34,635 nucleotides of DNA from Akkermansia muciniphila (GTDB lineage: Bacteria; Verrucomicrobiota; Verrucomicrobiia; Chthoniobacterales; Chthoniobacteraceae): assembly GCA_945883955.1 (NCBI GenBank), contig CAMCYN010000011.1, forward strand, positions 1 through 34,635. The letters run 5' to 3'. The notes beneath the pieces were generated by a model. That model searched no databases. It had not been told where the DNA came from and saw only the letters and a program-made list of their open reading frames with translations. Shown here one piece after another: positions 16,427-24,924 of the stretch. Made by a program: the position numbers and the translations under genes. Position 1 is the first letter of the stretch. Each line of letters begins with the position of its first letter.

Positions 16427-19400
16427 TCAGCGAAAGCGGAGCAAATACTTGATCTGGCCGCCGAAGTCACCGTTGGCGCCGAGTTCACCGATCATAAAAA
16501 AGTTGTCGTTCATCCGGTAGGTCAGTTTGGTTTCCTGATGTCCGGTGCGGCTGTTGAGGGCGCCGACATCCAATGAAAACCGACGCAAGGCCGAGAGACG
16601 GTCCTTGTTGTCCTTGGATTCGAAGACTTTGCCGGAAAGTTCCTGGAAAAGAACGGCGGCGGCGCGGCCGGCGAGCGCCTGGCCGTTTTCGGAGGTATCG
16701 CCGGGCAAAATGCCAGTGGTCAGCAGCGTGAGCAGATCGGTTTCATTCAAAGGTGGATCGCTGTTGAGATTGATCCGGGGAGTTTCCTGGGAGCCGGTGA
16801 GGTACATGCGGATCCGGTGGTTGCGAACCTCGGTTTCCGCAGTGAAGTCGAGGATCGGGATGAAGGGTTTGTTTGGGGAGTACCAGAAGTGGCCCCGGAA
16901 GATTTGGATCCGGGCGAAGGGCAAATAGGCCACAAGGTCGGTGGTTTTATAATTCCCCTCAAGGGTCGGAGCGGCGCCCGTGCCCTTGAGTTTAATGTCT
17001 GCCTGGGCGCTGCCGTGTAGTCGATTGCCCCGGATCAGAAACGGATCTTCGGGCGTGGTGCGGAGGGAGACGTCGAACTTCCATTCCGAAAATGGGGAGC
17101 GTTGGAAGGTAAACCATGGTTTGCCGGGACCGGAGGCCGAGACGGGGATGGCCATTGCGGATTTCTTTAAAACATTTACCGGCAGCAGATCTATGTCCCT
17201 AGTAACCCGGCTTTTGGTGGAGCTGGCTTTTCCGCTGATGGTTGCCTGATTCCAGGGGCCGCGTAGATGGACGTCGCCGTTCAGGCGCAGCAGCAGATCC
17301 CGGCTCCGGACAATGAGGATTTCATGGCCAACGGCGTGAAAGTCGAGGGTGGCATTGTCGTTTCCGTGCAAATGAGCCGAGCCGTTGACGGTGAGAGTGC
17401 CGCCGCCGAGATCGGCGCGCAGTTTGCGTAGACGCAGCTCATGTTCGTCAAAATCGATTGCTGCCTGGAGTTCGGTGATGGCCGGAAAGCGGTAGCTGAC
17501 GAAGTGAATGACGGGAGCGTCGAGGGTACAGGATCCACGCCAGGTGGGCTTTAGGAGAGTGCCTCCGATGTCAGCGTCCATGGAGAAAGAGCCGTCGACC
17601 TTTTTAAATCCCGGCCATAGCAGCGAGGGAAGTGACTTGAGGCTGGCCTTGTGAAGTTCCAGACGGGCTTGAACGGGAATTTGGCTCGGGTCGGTTTTTG
17701 CCAGTAACAGATCGCCGAGTGCAACGGGAATGCGAACATGGACTCGAGCTGGCGACTGAAGTGTCGAACGCAGGGTGACGTCGCTTACAAAGGCGCCTGA
17801 GCTGTAGTGTCCGCTGAGGTCGATTTCTCCGGAACCCAGATTGGGGTGGGACGGGGAGCGGAGTTCGCGTGCGGCAAGATTAAAAAGAGCGGTGGGCGCG
17901 GCCGGAGTGCCGCCAAGAGAGGCGGTGAATTTTACGGACCCGGCGACAGGCGTGGGTAATCCAGCGGCGGTAAACAGGGTCACCAGATCCAGCCGGTTGG
18001 CGGTGAGTTCGCCACTTAGGCTGCTGTTCTCATTCCAGTGGGCACCGTTTTTGGACCAGCCGATGGGCAACACGAGAAAACCGGACAAGGTGGGGTATCC
18101 CCATTGTTCGAGGGAGATTTGCTGCACTTTGAGCGTGTCGTCGCTCCACGCAATCTGGGTATCGAGTCGGGTGTGGGGAGTGGCGATGCGGATGGGGGCC
18201 GCCTTGAGTTGTCCGGGCGCATAGGTTCCCGAGCAGAGGACTTCCTTGAGATCGAGTGATTTGAAATGAGCATTCTTAATTGATAGATTCCAGCGCCCGG
18301 TGCCGCTCAGTGGTTGAATCGTGCCCTGCCCCGTCCAGTCTCCGGCAATTTGTCCGCGGATGGCGGTGTCGATCCCGCTTTGTCGAAACAGGGGTTCGAA
18401 TCGCTGGAGCGAGGCAACGTGTGCTTCGACTTTGAGCGCGTAGGTGTGAGGGGGCGCAATCTCGGTCGAGCCCGACATTTGCGCCCACTCGTCTTTATCC
18501 CACCGGAGCAGCAAATCTTCTACGGCAAGGGTGCCTTCCGAGAGCGAGATGTTGCTTTTGAATTCGCCCAAATCGAAGCCTCCCCAATTCAGAGGTCCAG
18601 CCGACAGCCTGGCCGACCCGCCGAGATGGCCGTTGGTGATTTGTGCGGAAACGGTGCCCTGGATTTCCCCGGCCACGGGATGTCCGCGGAGTGTCAGGCC
18701 GGTGGTTTCAAGCGACGGACAGGAGGCTTGGATCTCTAGTCGAAGCGGAGTTTGGCGAGAGGCAAACGGGATTTCGCCCGTGGCTATGATCCGGTTGGAG
18801 TTTTGGGTGAGGGTGAGTTTTTCAACCAGAACCCGACCGAGATCAATGGAGGCGGAAGCGGTAATTTTTTCAAAGGTGGCGCTGCCCTGGGGAGCGTAAA
18901 TGGAGGGAGCTTCTAGAGACAGTTCGAGGCGGCCGTGAAATTGTTTGGGGTCAAGAATGTTGGCGACATTGGCCCGGAGGGCGAGAAGCGCGGTGCCCTG
19001 GGTGAACTGAACTGGGGTCGAGCCGGGAGTTTCTGCGTTGCCTTGAAGGGAAAGCTGAGCAGTGCCGCCGCCAATAGCGAGCGTACCAGAGATATGTGCA
19101 GACCCGTTGAACGGGACGGGCTGCATGAGACTTCCCCAGTCGGCAAGATCCTCGACATCGGCCCGAACTTGCAGGTGTCCGGTGAGTTGGCTGAGCTCGG
19201 AAATGGAGGGTGGGAGTTTCACTTCACCCGTGGCGAAGGCGGTGGAAGTGCCCGAGTAAGCCTCCAGGTTTTCGAGATGAAATGCGCCGGATTGAAAGGC
19301 GGCGTGGATTTCCGTCACCAGGGGCTCGGTGGGGGTGGGGAGGGGCGTGATGGTGCGAATATCCGCCTGGCCTTTCCAGGAGGCTGGTTTTTTGGGTGTG

Positions 19401-20344
19401 CCGCGAAGATGCGCCTGGGCCCATTGAAACTTTGAAAATGGGAGTGCCTGCCAGCCTAGAAACTGGGTGATCTCCTCGATGGGAAAGTCTGCAGCGGAAA
19501 ATTCCAGTTTAACGTCCGAGTCTGATGTCCCCTTGGCTTTTTGGGAGAACACGCTGCCGCTGGCCCAGCCTCCGCGATACTGCAGCCGGAGTGCGATCCG
19601 GCTTTTACCGAGGGAGCGTTCCGAGGCGTCAAAGCTTAGGGAGGACAGTTCGAGGTCGGGGTGGAGTTTGAGTCCGGTGACGAGAAGGTTTCGTTGGTTG
19701 TAAGAGGTAGCGGCGTTCCAGTTTTGGAAAACGGCCCCATTGGCTAGTGCGATTGAGGTTATGGAGAGAGAGCCGGGGTGGTCGGGACGGGCTGAGAGGC
19801 TTGCGCCGAGGATGGAACGAAGTGTTTGGCTGCCTTCGATTTCCAGGTTGAGATTGGTAATGTGGACGGCATCGGCATAAAGGGCGGGTTGGGCCAGGAT
19901 GTCCTCGATTAGTTCGGCAAAGCTGCGGGTGCCGGTGCTTCTGGTGACGGAGGCTTTGAGCCGGAGGGTGGCACCGTCGATGGAATACGAGTTGATGCAT
20001 TCGCCCGGGCCCGACCAGAAAAGGCGGAGTAAATTGTACTGGATGGTCGCCTTTTGGACCTGGATGGCGGTGACGGTGGGGTGCGGCGAGGAGAGGGGCC
20101 GAAGGTCGACGGCTTCGAGCGAGAGATTGCTAAAGACGTTTCCTGAGAGGCGGATTTGAAGGGAGAGCCCGTCTTTTTTTGCGGCATGGCGCAGGGCCTG
20201 TTCAATGCCGGAGAGGAGAATGGGGCGGTGGAAAAGAAGGACGGCTAGAAAGAGAAGGGCTGAAATACGCCAAATGGGACGGCCCAGTCTTCGCCGCCGG
20301 AGGGGAGGCTTATGGGAGGGATGGGAGTCCGGGCCGGCAGGCAT
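16427..20344 (-). CDS. tamB: TamB-like translocation and assembly module protein
   Basis: A 1305-residue protein with a basic N-terminus, one transmembrane anchor (about 26-45, 'ISALLFLAVLLFHRPILL') and a very long beta-rich periplasmic body of AsmA/TamB type, ending in the TamB C-terminal domain (about the last 350 residues). That domain includes 'ILDFTAETEVRNHRIRMYLTGS', 'LNSDPPLNETDLLTLLTTG' and the final '...KLTYRMNDNFFMIGELGANGD' region that contacts TamA. TamB proteins bridge inner and outer membranes and are implicated in outer-membrane protein insertion and phospholipid transport. Its stop lies two bases before the tamA ATG. The ATG at 20344 has no Shine-Dalgarno. It diverges from argH across 128 bp. 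Confidence 0.9.
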   Translation of the reverse strand: MPAGPDSHPSHKPPLRRRRLGRPIWRISALLFLAVLLFHRPILLSGIEQALRHAAKKDGLSLQIRLSGNVFSNLSLEAVDLRPLSSPHPTVTAIQVQKATIQYNLLRLFWSGPGECINSYSIDGATLRLKASVTRSTGTRSFAELIEDILAQPALYADAVHITNLNLEIEGSQTLRSILGASLSARPDHPGSLSITSIALANGAVFQNWNAATSYNQRNLLVTGLKLHPDLELSSLSFDASERSLGKSRIALRLQYRGGWASGSVFSQKAKGTSDSDVKLEFSAADFPIEEITQFLGWQALPFSKFQWAQAHLRGTPKKPASWKGQADIRTITPLPTPTEPLVTEIHAAFQSGAFHLENLEAYSGTSTAFATGEVKLPPSISELSQLTGHLQVRADVEDLADWGSLMQPVPFNGSAHISGTLAIGGGTAQLSLQGNAETPGSTPVQFTQGTALLALRANVANILDPKQFHGRLELSLEAPSIYAPQGSATFEKITASASIDLGRVLVEKLTLTQNSNRIIATGEIPFASRQTPLRLEIQASCPSLETTGLTLRGHPVAGEIQGTVSAQITNGHLGGSARLSAGPLNWGGFDLGEFKSNISLSEGTLAVEDLLLRWDKDEWAQMSGSTEIAPPHTYALKVEAHVASLQRFEPLFRQSGIDTAIRGQIAGDWTGQGTIQPLSGTGRWNLSIKNAHFKSLDLKEVLCSGTYAPGQLKAAPIRIATPHTRLDTQIAWSDDTLKVQQISLEQWGYPTLSGFLVLPIGWSKNGAHWNENSSLSGELTANRLDLVTLFTAAGLPTPVAGSVKFTASLGGTPAAPTALFNLAARELRSPSHPNLGSGEIDLSGHYSSGAFVSDVTLRSTLQSPARVHVRIPVALGDLLLAKTDPSQIPVQARLELHKASLKSLPSLLWPGFKKVDGSFSMDADIGGTLLKPTWRGSCTLDAPVIHFVSYRFPAITELQAAIDFDEHELRLRKLRADLGGGTLTVNGSAHLHGNDNATLDFHAVGHEILIVRSRDLLLRLNGDVHLRGPWNQATISGKASSTKSRVTRDIDLLPVNVLKKSAMAIPVSASGPGKPWFTFQRSPFSEWKFDVSLRTTPEDPFLIRGNRLHGSAQADIKLKGTGAAPTLEGNYKTTDLVAYLPFARIQIFRGHFWYSPNKPFIPILDFTAETEVRNHRIRMYLTGSQETPRINLNSDPPLNETDLLTLLTTGILPGDTSENGQALAGRAAAVLFQELSGKVFESKDNKDRLSALRRFSLDVGALNSRTGHQETKLTYRMNDNFFMIGELGANGDFGGQIKYLLRFR

Positions 20345-20472
20345 GGTGGCTTCAAACTAAAGGCAGGTTTGGCTTGCGGCAAGAGGCAGAGAGCGGGAGG
20401 TCACAAGGCTTTTACCTTTCGGGCGCGGAGCTTTTGCCCTACTCACCGTGGCTCACCGATTATCTTCCGACT

Positions 20473-21837
20473 ATGTGGAAAGGCCGCTTTCAGCAACCAA
20501 CTGCAGAGCTTCTGCAAACTTACTCCGAATCGATTTCCTTTGATTGGCGCCTGTGGCCATTTGATATCGTGGGCTCGATTGCCCATACCGCAGCGCTGGA
20601 ACAGGCGGGGTTGATCACCGCCGAGGAGACCGAGCTCATTGGTTCGACTTTGCGGGAGATTGGCGCGGAGATCGAGGCTGGGCAGTTCGTGTTTAAGCGG
20701 GAGCTGGAAGATATTCACATGAATATCGAGGCGGAACTGACCCGGCGGATTGGGGATGCGGGAGCCAAGCTTCATACGGCCCGAAGCCGGAACGATCAGG
20801 TGGCGTTGGATATTCGGCTCTATCTGCGCGAGGAATGTGACCACGTGGAGGCGCAGATTCGGGAATTGCAAAAAGCGCTGGTGACTCTTGGGGAAAGATA
20901 CAGGGAAGTGATCATTCCGGGGTACACCCATCTGCAGCGAGCCCAGCCGGTTTATTTCGCCCATCATTTGCTCGCGTACGTGGAGATGTTCGAGCGCGAT
21001 TGTGCGCGGATTGAGGATTGTCGCAAACGGATCAATGTTTTCCCGTTAGGGTCGGGTGCGATTGCTGGATCGACCATTTTGCTTGATCGCGAGCTGGTGG
21101 CCAAGTTGCTGGATTTTCCTGCCATAACTCAAAACTCCATGGATGCCGTCAGTGACCGTGATTTTGCCATCGAGCTATTATCGGCCCTTTCCATTGTGGC
21201 CATGCATCTCTCCCGATTGAGTGAGGATGTGATTTTGTGGGCGTCGAGTGAGTTTCATTTTATCACGCTCTCGGATGCCTTTACGACGGGATCCTCGTTG
21301 ATGCCCCAGAAGAAAAATCCGGATGTTGCGGAGCTGACCCGCGGGAAAACTGGACGGGTTTACGGAAACCTGATGGCGCTTTTGACACTGATGAAAGGGT
21401 TGCCGATGACCTACAACCGGGACATGCAGGAGGACAAGGAAGCGATTTTCGATTCCCTCGATACGGTTCGGAACGCCCTGGGGGTATTTGCGCCAATGCT
21501 GCTGGAGGTGCGTGTTAACGAGGTGTCCTGTGCGGCGGCCGTGGCCGACCCCAATTTGCTGGCGACCGACTTGGCCGATTATCTGGTTTTGCACGGACTG
21601 CCTTTCCGGAGTGCCCATGAGGTTGTTGGCCGTGCTGTGGGATTGTGTTCGGAACGTGGGTGCCAGTTGCCGGAGCTGACGCTGGAGGATTATCAAAAGC
21701 TGTCGCCGTTGTTTGAGTCGGACGTGCATGAGGTTTTGCAGGTGAAGCGCTCTATGGCCGCACGGCGTGCGACGGGCGCGCCTGCGCCTCAGAATGTTGC
21801 CGCACAGTTGGCCCGGTGGCGGGCGGCGCTTGGGTAA
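20473..21837 (+). CDS. argH: Argininosuccinate lyase
   Basis: A 454-residue enzyme of the fumarase/aspartase superfamily that cleaves argininosuccinate to arginine and fumarate, the last step of arginine synthesis. It starts 'MWKGRFQQPTAELLQTYSESISFDWRLWPFDI', aligned with the family's 'W.GRF....'. 'HTARSRNDQV' (101-110), 'GYTHLQRAQP' (150-159, catalytic His153) and the lyase signature 'GSSLMPQKKNP' (273-283) are all present. The reading frame stays open upstream to 20179, but that extension is arginine/glycine-rich, lies opposite the tamB start and is not part of the family, so the ATG at 20473 was chosen. Length matches E. coli ArgH (457). No Shine-Dalgarno; CTTCCGACT precedes the ATG. Confidence 0.96.
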   Translation: MWKGRFQQPTAELLQTYSESISFDWRLWPFDIVGSIAHTAALEQAGLITAEETELIGSTLREIGAEIEAGQFVFKRELEDIHMNIEAELTRRIGDAGAKLHTARSRNDQVALDIRLYLREECDHVEAQIRELQKALVTLGERYREVIIPGYTHLQRAQPVYFAHHLLAYVEMFERDCARIEDCRKRINVFPLGSGAIAGSTILLDRELVAKLLDFPAITQNSMDAVSDRDFAIELLSALSIVAMHLSRLSEDVILWASSEFHFITLSDAFTTGSSLMPQKKNPDVAELTRGKTGRVYGNLMALLTLMKGLPMTYNRDMQEDKEAIFDSLDTVRNALGVFAPMLLEVRVNEVSCAAAVADPNLLATDLADYLVLHGLPFRSAHEVVGRAVGLCSERGCQLPELTLEDYQKLSPLFESDVHEVLQVKRSMAARRATGAPAPQNVAAQLARWRAALG

Positions 21838-21845
21838 TGTGAATT

Positions 21846-22445
21846 ATGCAATTTCATGAGTTTGTTCAGGATGGCCCGGGATGGGTGACTCACAATCGCG
21901 AGGTGGTGTTTGAGAACCCGTTTCTGGAAATTCAGAAGGTGAATCTCAGTTCGCCGGCTCGTCCTGAAGGGTTTGAGTGGACGGTTTGCCATCGCAAAGG
22001 GGGGGTGGCCGTGGCCGCGCAAACTCGCGAGGGTGGGTTTGTTTTGATCCGCCAGGAGCGGGTGCCGATTCGGGCCGAGCTTTGGGAGTTTCCGGCAGGC
22101 CAGATTGACGAGTCGCGAGGCCATGATCCGGAGGCGGTGCAGGCGGCTGGGCTTCGCGAATTGAAGGAAGAGTCGGGCTACGAAATGGGACCCGATGGCG
22201 AAGTGGTGCCGATGGGGTATTTTTTAAGCAGCCCAGGGTTCACGGACGAACACACGTACTTGCTGTGGGTGCGCGGGGTGGTACCCAGTGCGGAGGGGGC
22301 CAGTCATGATCCCGGAGAGGCGATCGTAGAAGTGCGGGTCTTTAGTGCCGTAGAGCTTCGCCAAATGGTGGCTCACGGCGAGATTCGGGATGCCAATACG
22401 TTGTGTTGTCTGGCGAAATTGAGCGTGTTTGCGGCACCGAATTGA
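21846..22445 (+). CDS. Nudix hydrolase, probably ADP-ribose pyrophosphatase type
   Basis: A 199-residue Nudix hydrolase that likely cleaves a nucleoside diphosphate linked to another moiety. The layout (an N-terminal beta extension 'ENPFLEIQKVNL', then 'GGVAVAAQTREGGFVLIRQERVPI', 'WEFPAGQID' and the Nudix helix 'RELKEESGY') is that of ADP-ribose/sugar pyrophosphatases. The Nudix box runs from Gly85 to Gly111: E96-x7-R104-E105-L-x-E108-E109-x-G111 is intact, but ten residues instead of five separate Gly85 from Glu96, a five-residue insertion in the loop. It starts only 8 bp after argH, so it may be co-transcribed. Its substrate cannot be fixed from the sequence. Confidence 0.87.
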   Translation: MQFHEFVQDGPGWVTHNREVVFENPFLEIQKVNLSSPARPEGFEWTVCHRKGGVAVAAQTREGGFVLIRQERVPIRAELWEFPAGQIDESRGHDPEAVQAAGLRELKEESGYEMGPDGEVVPMGYFLSSPGFTDEHTYLLWVRGVVPSAEGASHDPGEAIVEVRVFSAVELRQMVAHGEIRDANTLCCLAKLSVFAAPN

Positions 22446-22533
22446 GGTCGGAAAATGAGGATTTACTGTCTGACTTTCTCTAACATGGAGCTGTTCTCTC
22501 GCTTGAAGACTGCCATAATTGTGACCCCCTGAT

Positions 22534-23742
22534 ATGAAGGTTGTTCTCTGTCCTAACTCATCCGAAACCGAGGGCCTCATCCGCAAGGCCGTTGCGCCCC
22601 TTGGGTTGACTTTGGAGTGTAGTACAGACGTGCGGTACGTGACCGACATGATTGCGGCGGCGGATTGTCCTGTGCTTGCAATCCTGAGTATGAACATTTC
22701 AGGAATCTCAGGCATGAGTGTCTGCGAGGAGTTGACCGCCGCGGAAACGGCCCGGCCAATTTCGGTATTGCTTCTCGGGACTGATAATAATGTTAAGACG
22801 GTTGCTGGTGCGTATGCTTCTGGGGCGGACGATTATGTGGTATTGCCCTGCGATTTGGCGGTGCTTGCGGCTCACATCGGAGCGGCTGCCCGGCGGTTGG
22901 TTCGCTTTGAGCACATGCCGGGTTTTGATAAGAACAGCTCTTCAAACCGGCAGAAGACGGCAGCAGTCCCCATTCTGACGCGACCGACGGCACCGCCGCC
23001 CCAAGCGCCCGAGGCCAGTCCGAAGCGCTCTGCGGAAAATACGTTCGCCGATCAATTTCTTGCTATTCCGACGTTGCGGGATGCGAAAGCGCACACCCTG
23101 AACGGCTTTAAGGCCCTGCATGTCCCTGGTGTGGTGGAACTGGAGGCCGTTGCTTTCGTCGGGGCCGAACCGACCATGGGCGCGTGGTCCGCGCTTCTAC
23201 TTCCAAATCAAAATCTTTGGTTGGATGTGGTGGTGGAAACGGATCGACAGTCGGCTGATTTTCTTTACCGGCATCTTTCTGGCGTCAAGCCGGTCACTTC
23301 CGAGGATTCTGCCAGTGCGATGATTCAGCTGGTGAAGACCTTGAAGGAACAACTGCAGGTTTCTTTTCAGGCGGCGGGCGAAGAGGTGATTCTGCCGATT
23401 CTGCCCCGTCGGGTGCCCGCTTCGGAACTCGGCGGACTGAGCCGCTTTGTGGTAGACCGGATGCGTCTGGCGGTCGGTTCGCCGCAAATCCAAGTGTGCG
23501 TAAGCTATTTTGCGAGTGAACGGGCTTCGATTTATAAAAAGATCGAGCAGCTGCGTTCGCGTGAGATCACCGATGAGATGATTCCGTTGCCGGATTCCCA
23601 TCACCCTCTGCTCAATCGCGGGGTAATGCTCGATGAACGCAAGCTCAACTTGTTACGCAATCGCTTCCTCAACCACGAGTCTGATGTAGGGATTCGCGTG
23701 TTCGAGCCGTCGTCCGTTTCGTCGGTTATTCAATACGTGTAG
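22534..23742 (+). CDS. Degenerate response-regulator receiver protein with CheX-like domain
   Basis: A 402-residue cytoplasmic protein. Residues 1-123 follow the receiver (REC) fold ('VLAILSMNISGISGMSVCEEL', 'GAYASGADDYVVLPCDLAVLAAHIGAAARRL'), but the phosphorylation residues are gone: Ser52 replaces the phospho-acceptor Asp, Leu104 replaces the invariant Lys before Pro105, and the N-terminal acidic pair is missing. A Pro/Ala-rich linker (about 140-170) leads to a second domain (about 190-305) whose pattern ('VVELEAVAFVG...', then 'SAMIQLVKTLKEQLQVSFQAAGEEVILPILPRRV') resembles CheX/CheC phosphatases, but I do not see the catalytic E..N pair. The C-terminal ~95 residues are unassigned. It is likely a phosphorylation-independent regulator; the partner is unknown. 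The ATG follows CCCCCTGAT, with no Shine-Dalgarno, 88 bp after the Nudix gene. Confidence 0.68.
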   Translation: MKVVLCPNSSETEGLIRKAVAPLGLTLECSTDVRYVTDMIAAADCPVLAILSMNISGISGMSVCEELTAAETARPISVLLLGTDNNVKTVAGAYASGADDYVVLPCDLAVLAAHIGAAARRLVRFEHMPGFDKNSSSNRQKTAAVPILTRPTAPPPQAPEASPKRSAENTFADQFLAIPTLRDAKAHTLNGFKALHVPGVVELEAVAFVGAEPTMGAWSALLLPNQNLWLDVVVETDRQSADFLYRHLSGVKPVTSEDSASAMIQLVKTLKEQLQVSFQAAGEEVILPILPRRVPASELGGLSRFVVDRMRLAVGSPQIQVCVSYFASERASIYKKIEQLRSREITDEMIPLPDSHHPLLNRGVMLDERKLNLLRNRFLNHESDVGIRVFEPSSVSSVIQYV

Positions 23743-23816
23743 CGTGCGGCGGGGCGCTGGTCGGGGCTTCGTTTTGGAGCATCCTGAGTGTGGTCGGCTT
23801 GTTTGAAAAAGTGAGA

Positions 23817-23845
23817 TTGGCTTTCCCCTCTCGGCGGCCTTTAGT
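23817..23845 (+). promoter_or_regulatory. Possible promoter for the ThuA-domain gene
   Basis: TTGGCT (23817-23822) and TTTAGT (23840-23845) are separated by exactly 17 bases and lie about 18 bases before the ATG at 23863. A small GGGG-ACAT-CCCC hairpin (23849-23860) fills the space just before the start codon. Box matches are three and four of six, so this is tentative. Confidence 0.28.
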
Positions 23846-23862
23846 TTTGGGGACATCCCCTT

Positions 23863-24801
23863 ATGAGCTTTCGTATCATTCTTCTGTCGTCTCTTGCCAT
23901 AGCCCTGTCTGCTTCTGCGGCTGACGCGCCCAAGCGCAAGATCCTCTTTTTCTCCAAATCCAGCGGGTTCGAGCATGAGGTGATTTCCTGGAAAAAAGGT
24001 CAGCCCAGTGTCGCTGAGAAATCTCTGCTCGAGCTGGGGGAGGAAAACAACTGGGAGTTTATCTTCTCCAAGGACGGGTCGAAGTTCTCCACCGAATATC
24101 TCAACGGGTTTGATGCCGTAATGTTCTACACCACGGGCGACCTCTGTTCGGAGGGCACCGATAAACACCCGCCGATGACTCCGGCCGGAAAACAGGCTCT
24201 TTTTGACTATGTCCGGTCTGGCAAAGGGTTCATTGGAACCCATTCTGCAAGTGACACATTTCACACCGACAACGAGTCGCAGAAAGGCCCGGAGCGTTAC
24301 GTCAACCACTACGAAAAGGCCGATCCTTATGTGCGCTTTCTCGGAGCGGAATTTATCAAACACGGCGCGCAGCAGGTGGCTAAAAACACGGTCATCGATT
24401 CCAGATTCCCTGGCTTCGAGACCCTCGGCCCGGATTTCTCTTTCCAGGAGGAGTGGTATTCATTGAAGGATTTTTCGCCCGATATCCATGTGCTGACCGT
24501 TCTGGATGCGCCGGCAATGAAGGGAGTCGAATATGAGCGGCCTCCATTTCCGAATACCTGGGCGCGTATGGAAGGAAAGGGGCGTGTCTGGTACACGTCA
24601 ATGGGGCACCGCGAGGATGTCTGGACCAACCCTATTTTCCGCAAGGCTCTCAAGGGCGGAGTCCAGTGGGCCTGCGGCGATGTGAAGGCCGATGTAACAC
24701 CCAACATCAAAACGGCCGCGCCCGAGGCAAATATCAATCCTCCGTACGTCGCTCCCAAACCACCCGCCGTTAAACCGGCGCCTCCAGCGGCGGCAAATTA
24801 G
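23863..24801 (+). CDS. Secreted ThuA-domain protein
   Basis: A 312-residue exported protein with a signal peptide (about 1-19, cleavage after ASA) followed by a ThuA-like domain (about 25-270, class I glutamine amidotransferase-like fold): 'KILFFSKSSGFEHEVI', 'FDAVMFYTTGDL', 'GKGFIGTHSASDTFHT', 'YVRFLGAEFIKHGAQQ', 'EEWYSLKDFSP' and 'GRVWYTSMGHREDVW'. ThuA was named for trehalose utilisation in rhizobia; in PVC and Bacteroidetes genomes such secreted proteins accompany glycan and sugar degradation. The C-terminal 40 residues form a low-complexity Pro/Ala/Lys tail. The enzymatic reaction is not established. It is convergent with the PVC dehydrogenase gene, separated by a strong hairpin. Confidence 0.85.
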   Translation: MSFRIILLSSLAIALSASAADAPKRKILFFSKSSGFEHEVISWKKGQPSVAEKSLLELGEENNWEFIFSKDGSKFSTEYLNGFDAVMFYTTGDLCSEGTDKHPPMTPAGKQALFDYVRSGKGFIGTHSASDTFHTDNESQKGPERYVNHYEKADPYVRFLGAEFIKHGAQQVAKNTVIDSRFPGFETLGPDFSFQEEWYSLKDFSPDIHVLTVLDAPAMKGVEYERPPFPNTWARMEGKGRVWYTSMGHREDVWTNPIFRKALKGGVQWACGDVKADVTPNIKTAAPEANINPPYVAPKPPAVKPAPPAAAN

Positions 24802-24868
24802 TTTCTGCGGGTCCGCCTCGCGATCTGGCGGCATCTGAAGCGCGGGTCTGTACTGCGTTCGTAAAGCA

Positions 24869-24904
24869 AAAGGGCGAAAGTGCCGTGAGACACCTTCGCC
24901 CTTT
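24869..24904 (+). terminator. Bidirectional terminator hairpin between convergent genes
   Basis: Arms of 14 bases, AAAGGGCGAAAGTG (24869-24882) and CACCTTCGCCCTTT (24891-24904), pair with one A-C mismatch around an eight-base loop. A-rich and T-rich ends on both sides suit termination of the ThuA-domain gene (plus) and the PVC dehydrogenase gene (minus), whose ends flank it. Confidence 0.88.
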
Positions 24905-24924
24905 GTGTTGTTCTGGTGGCGCGA

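Noticed and set aside
20179-20472. 98-residue N-terminal extension of argH
   Set aside because: Arg/Gly-rich, antisense to the tamB 5' end, and ArgH proteins start at the M-W-K-G-R-F segment.
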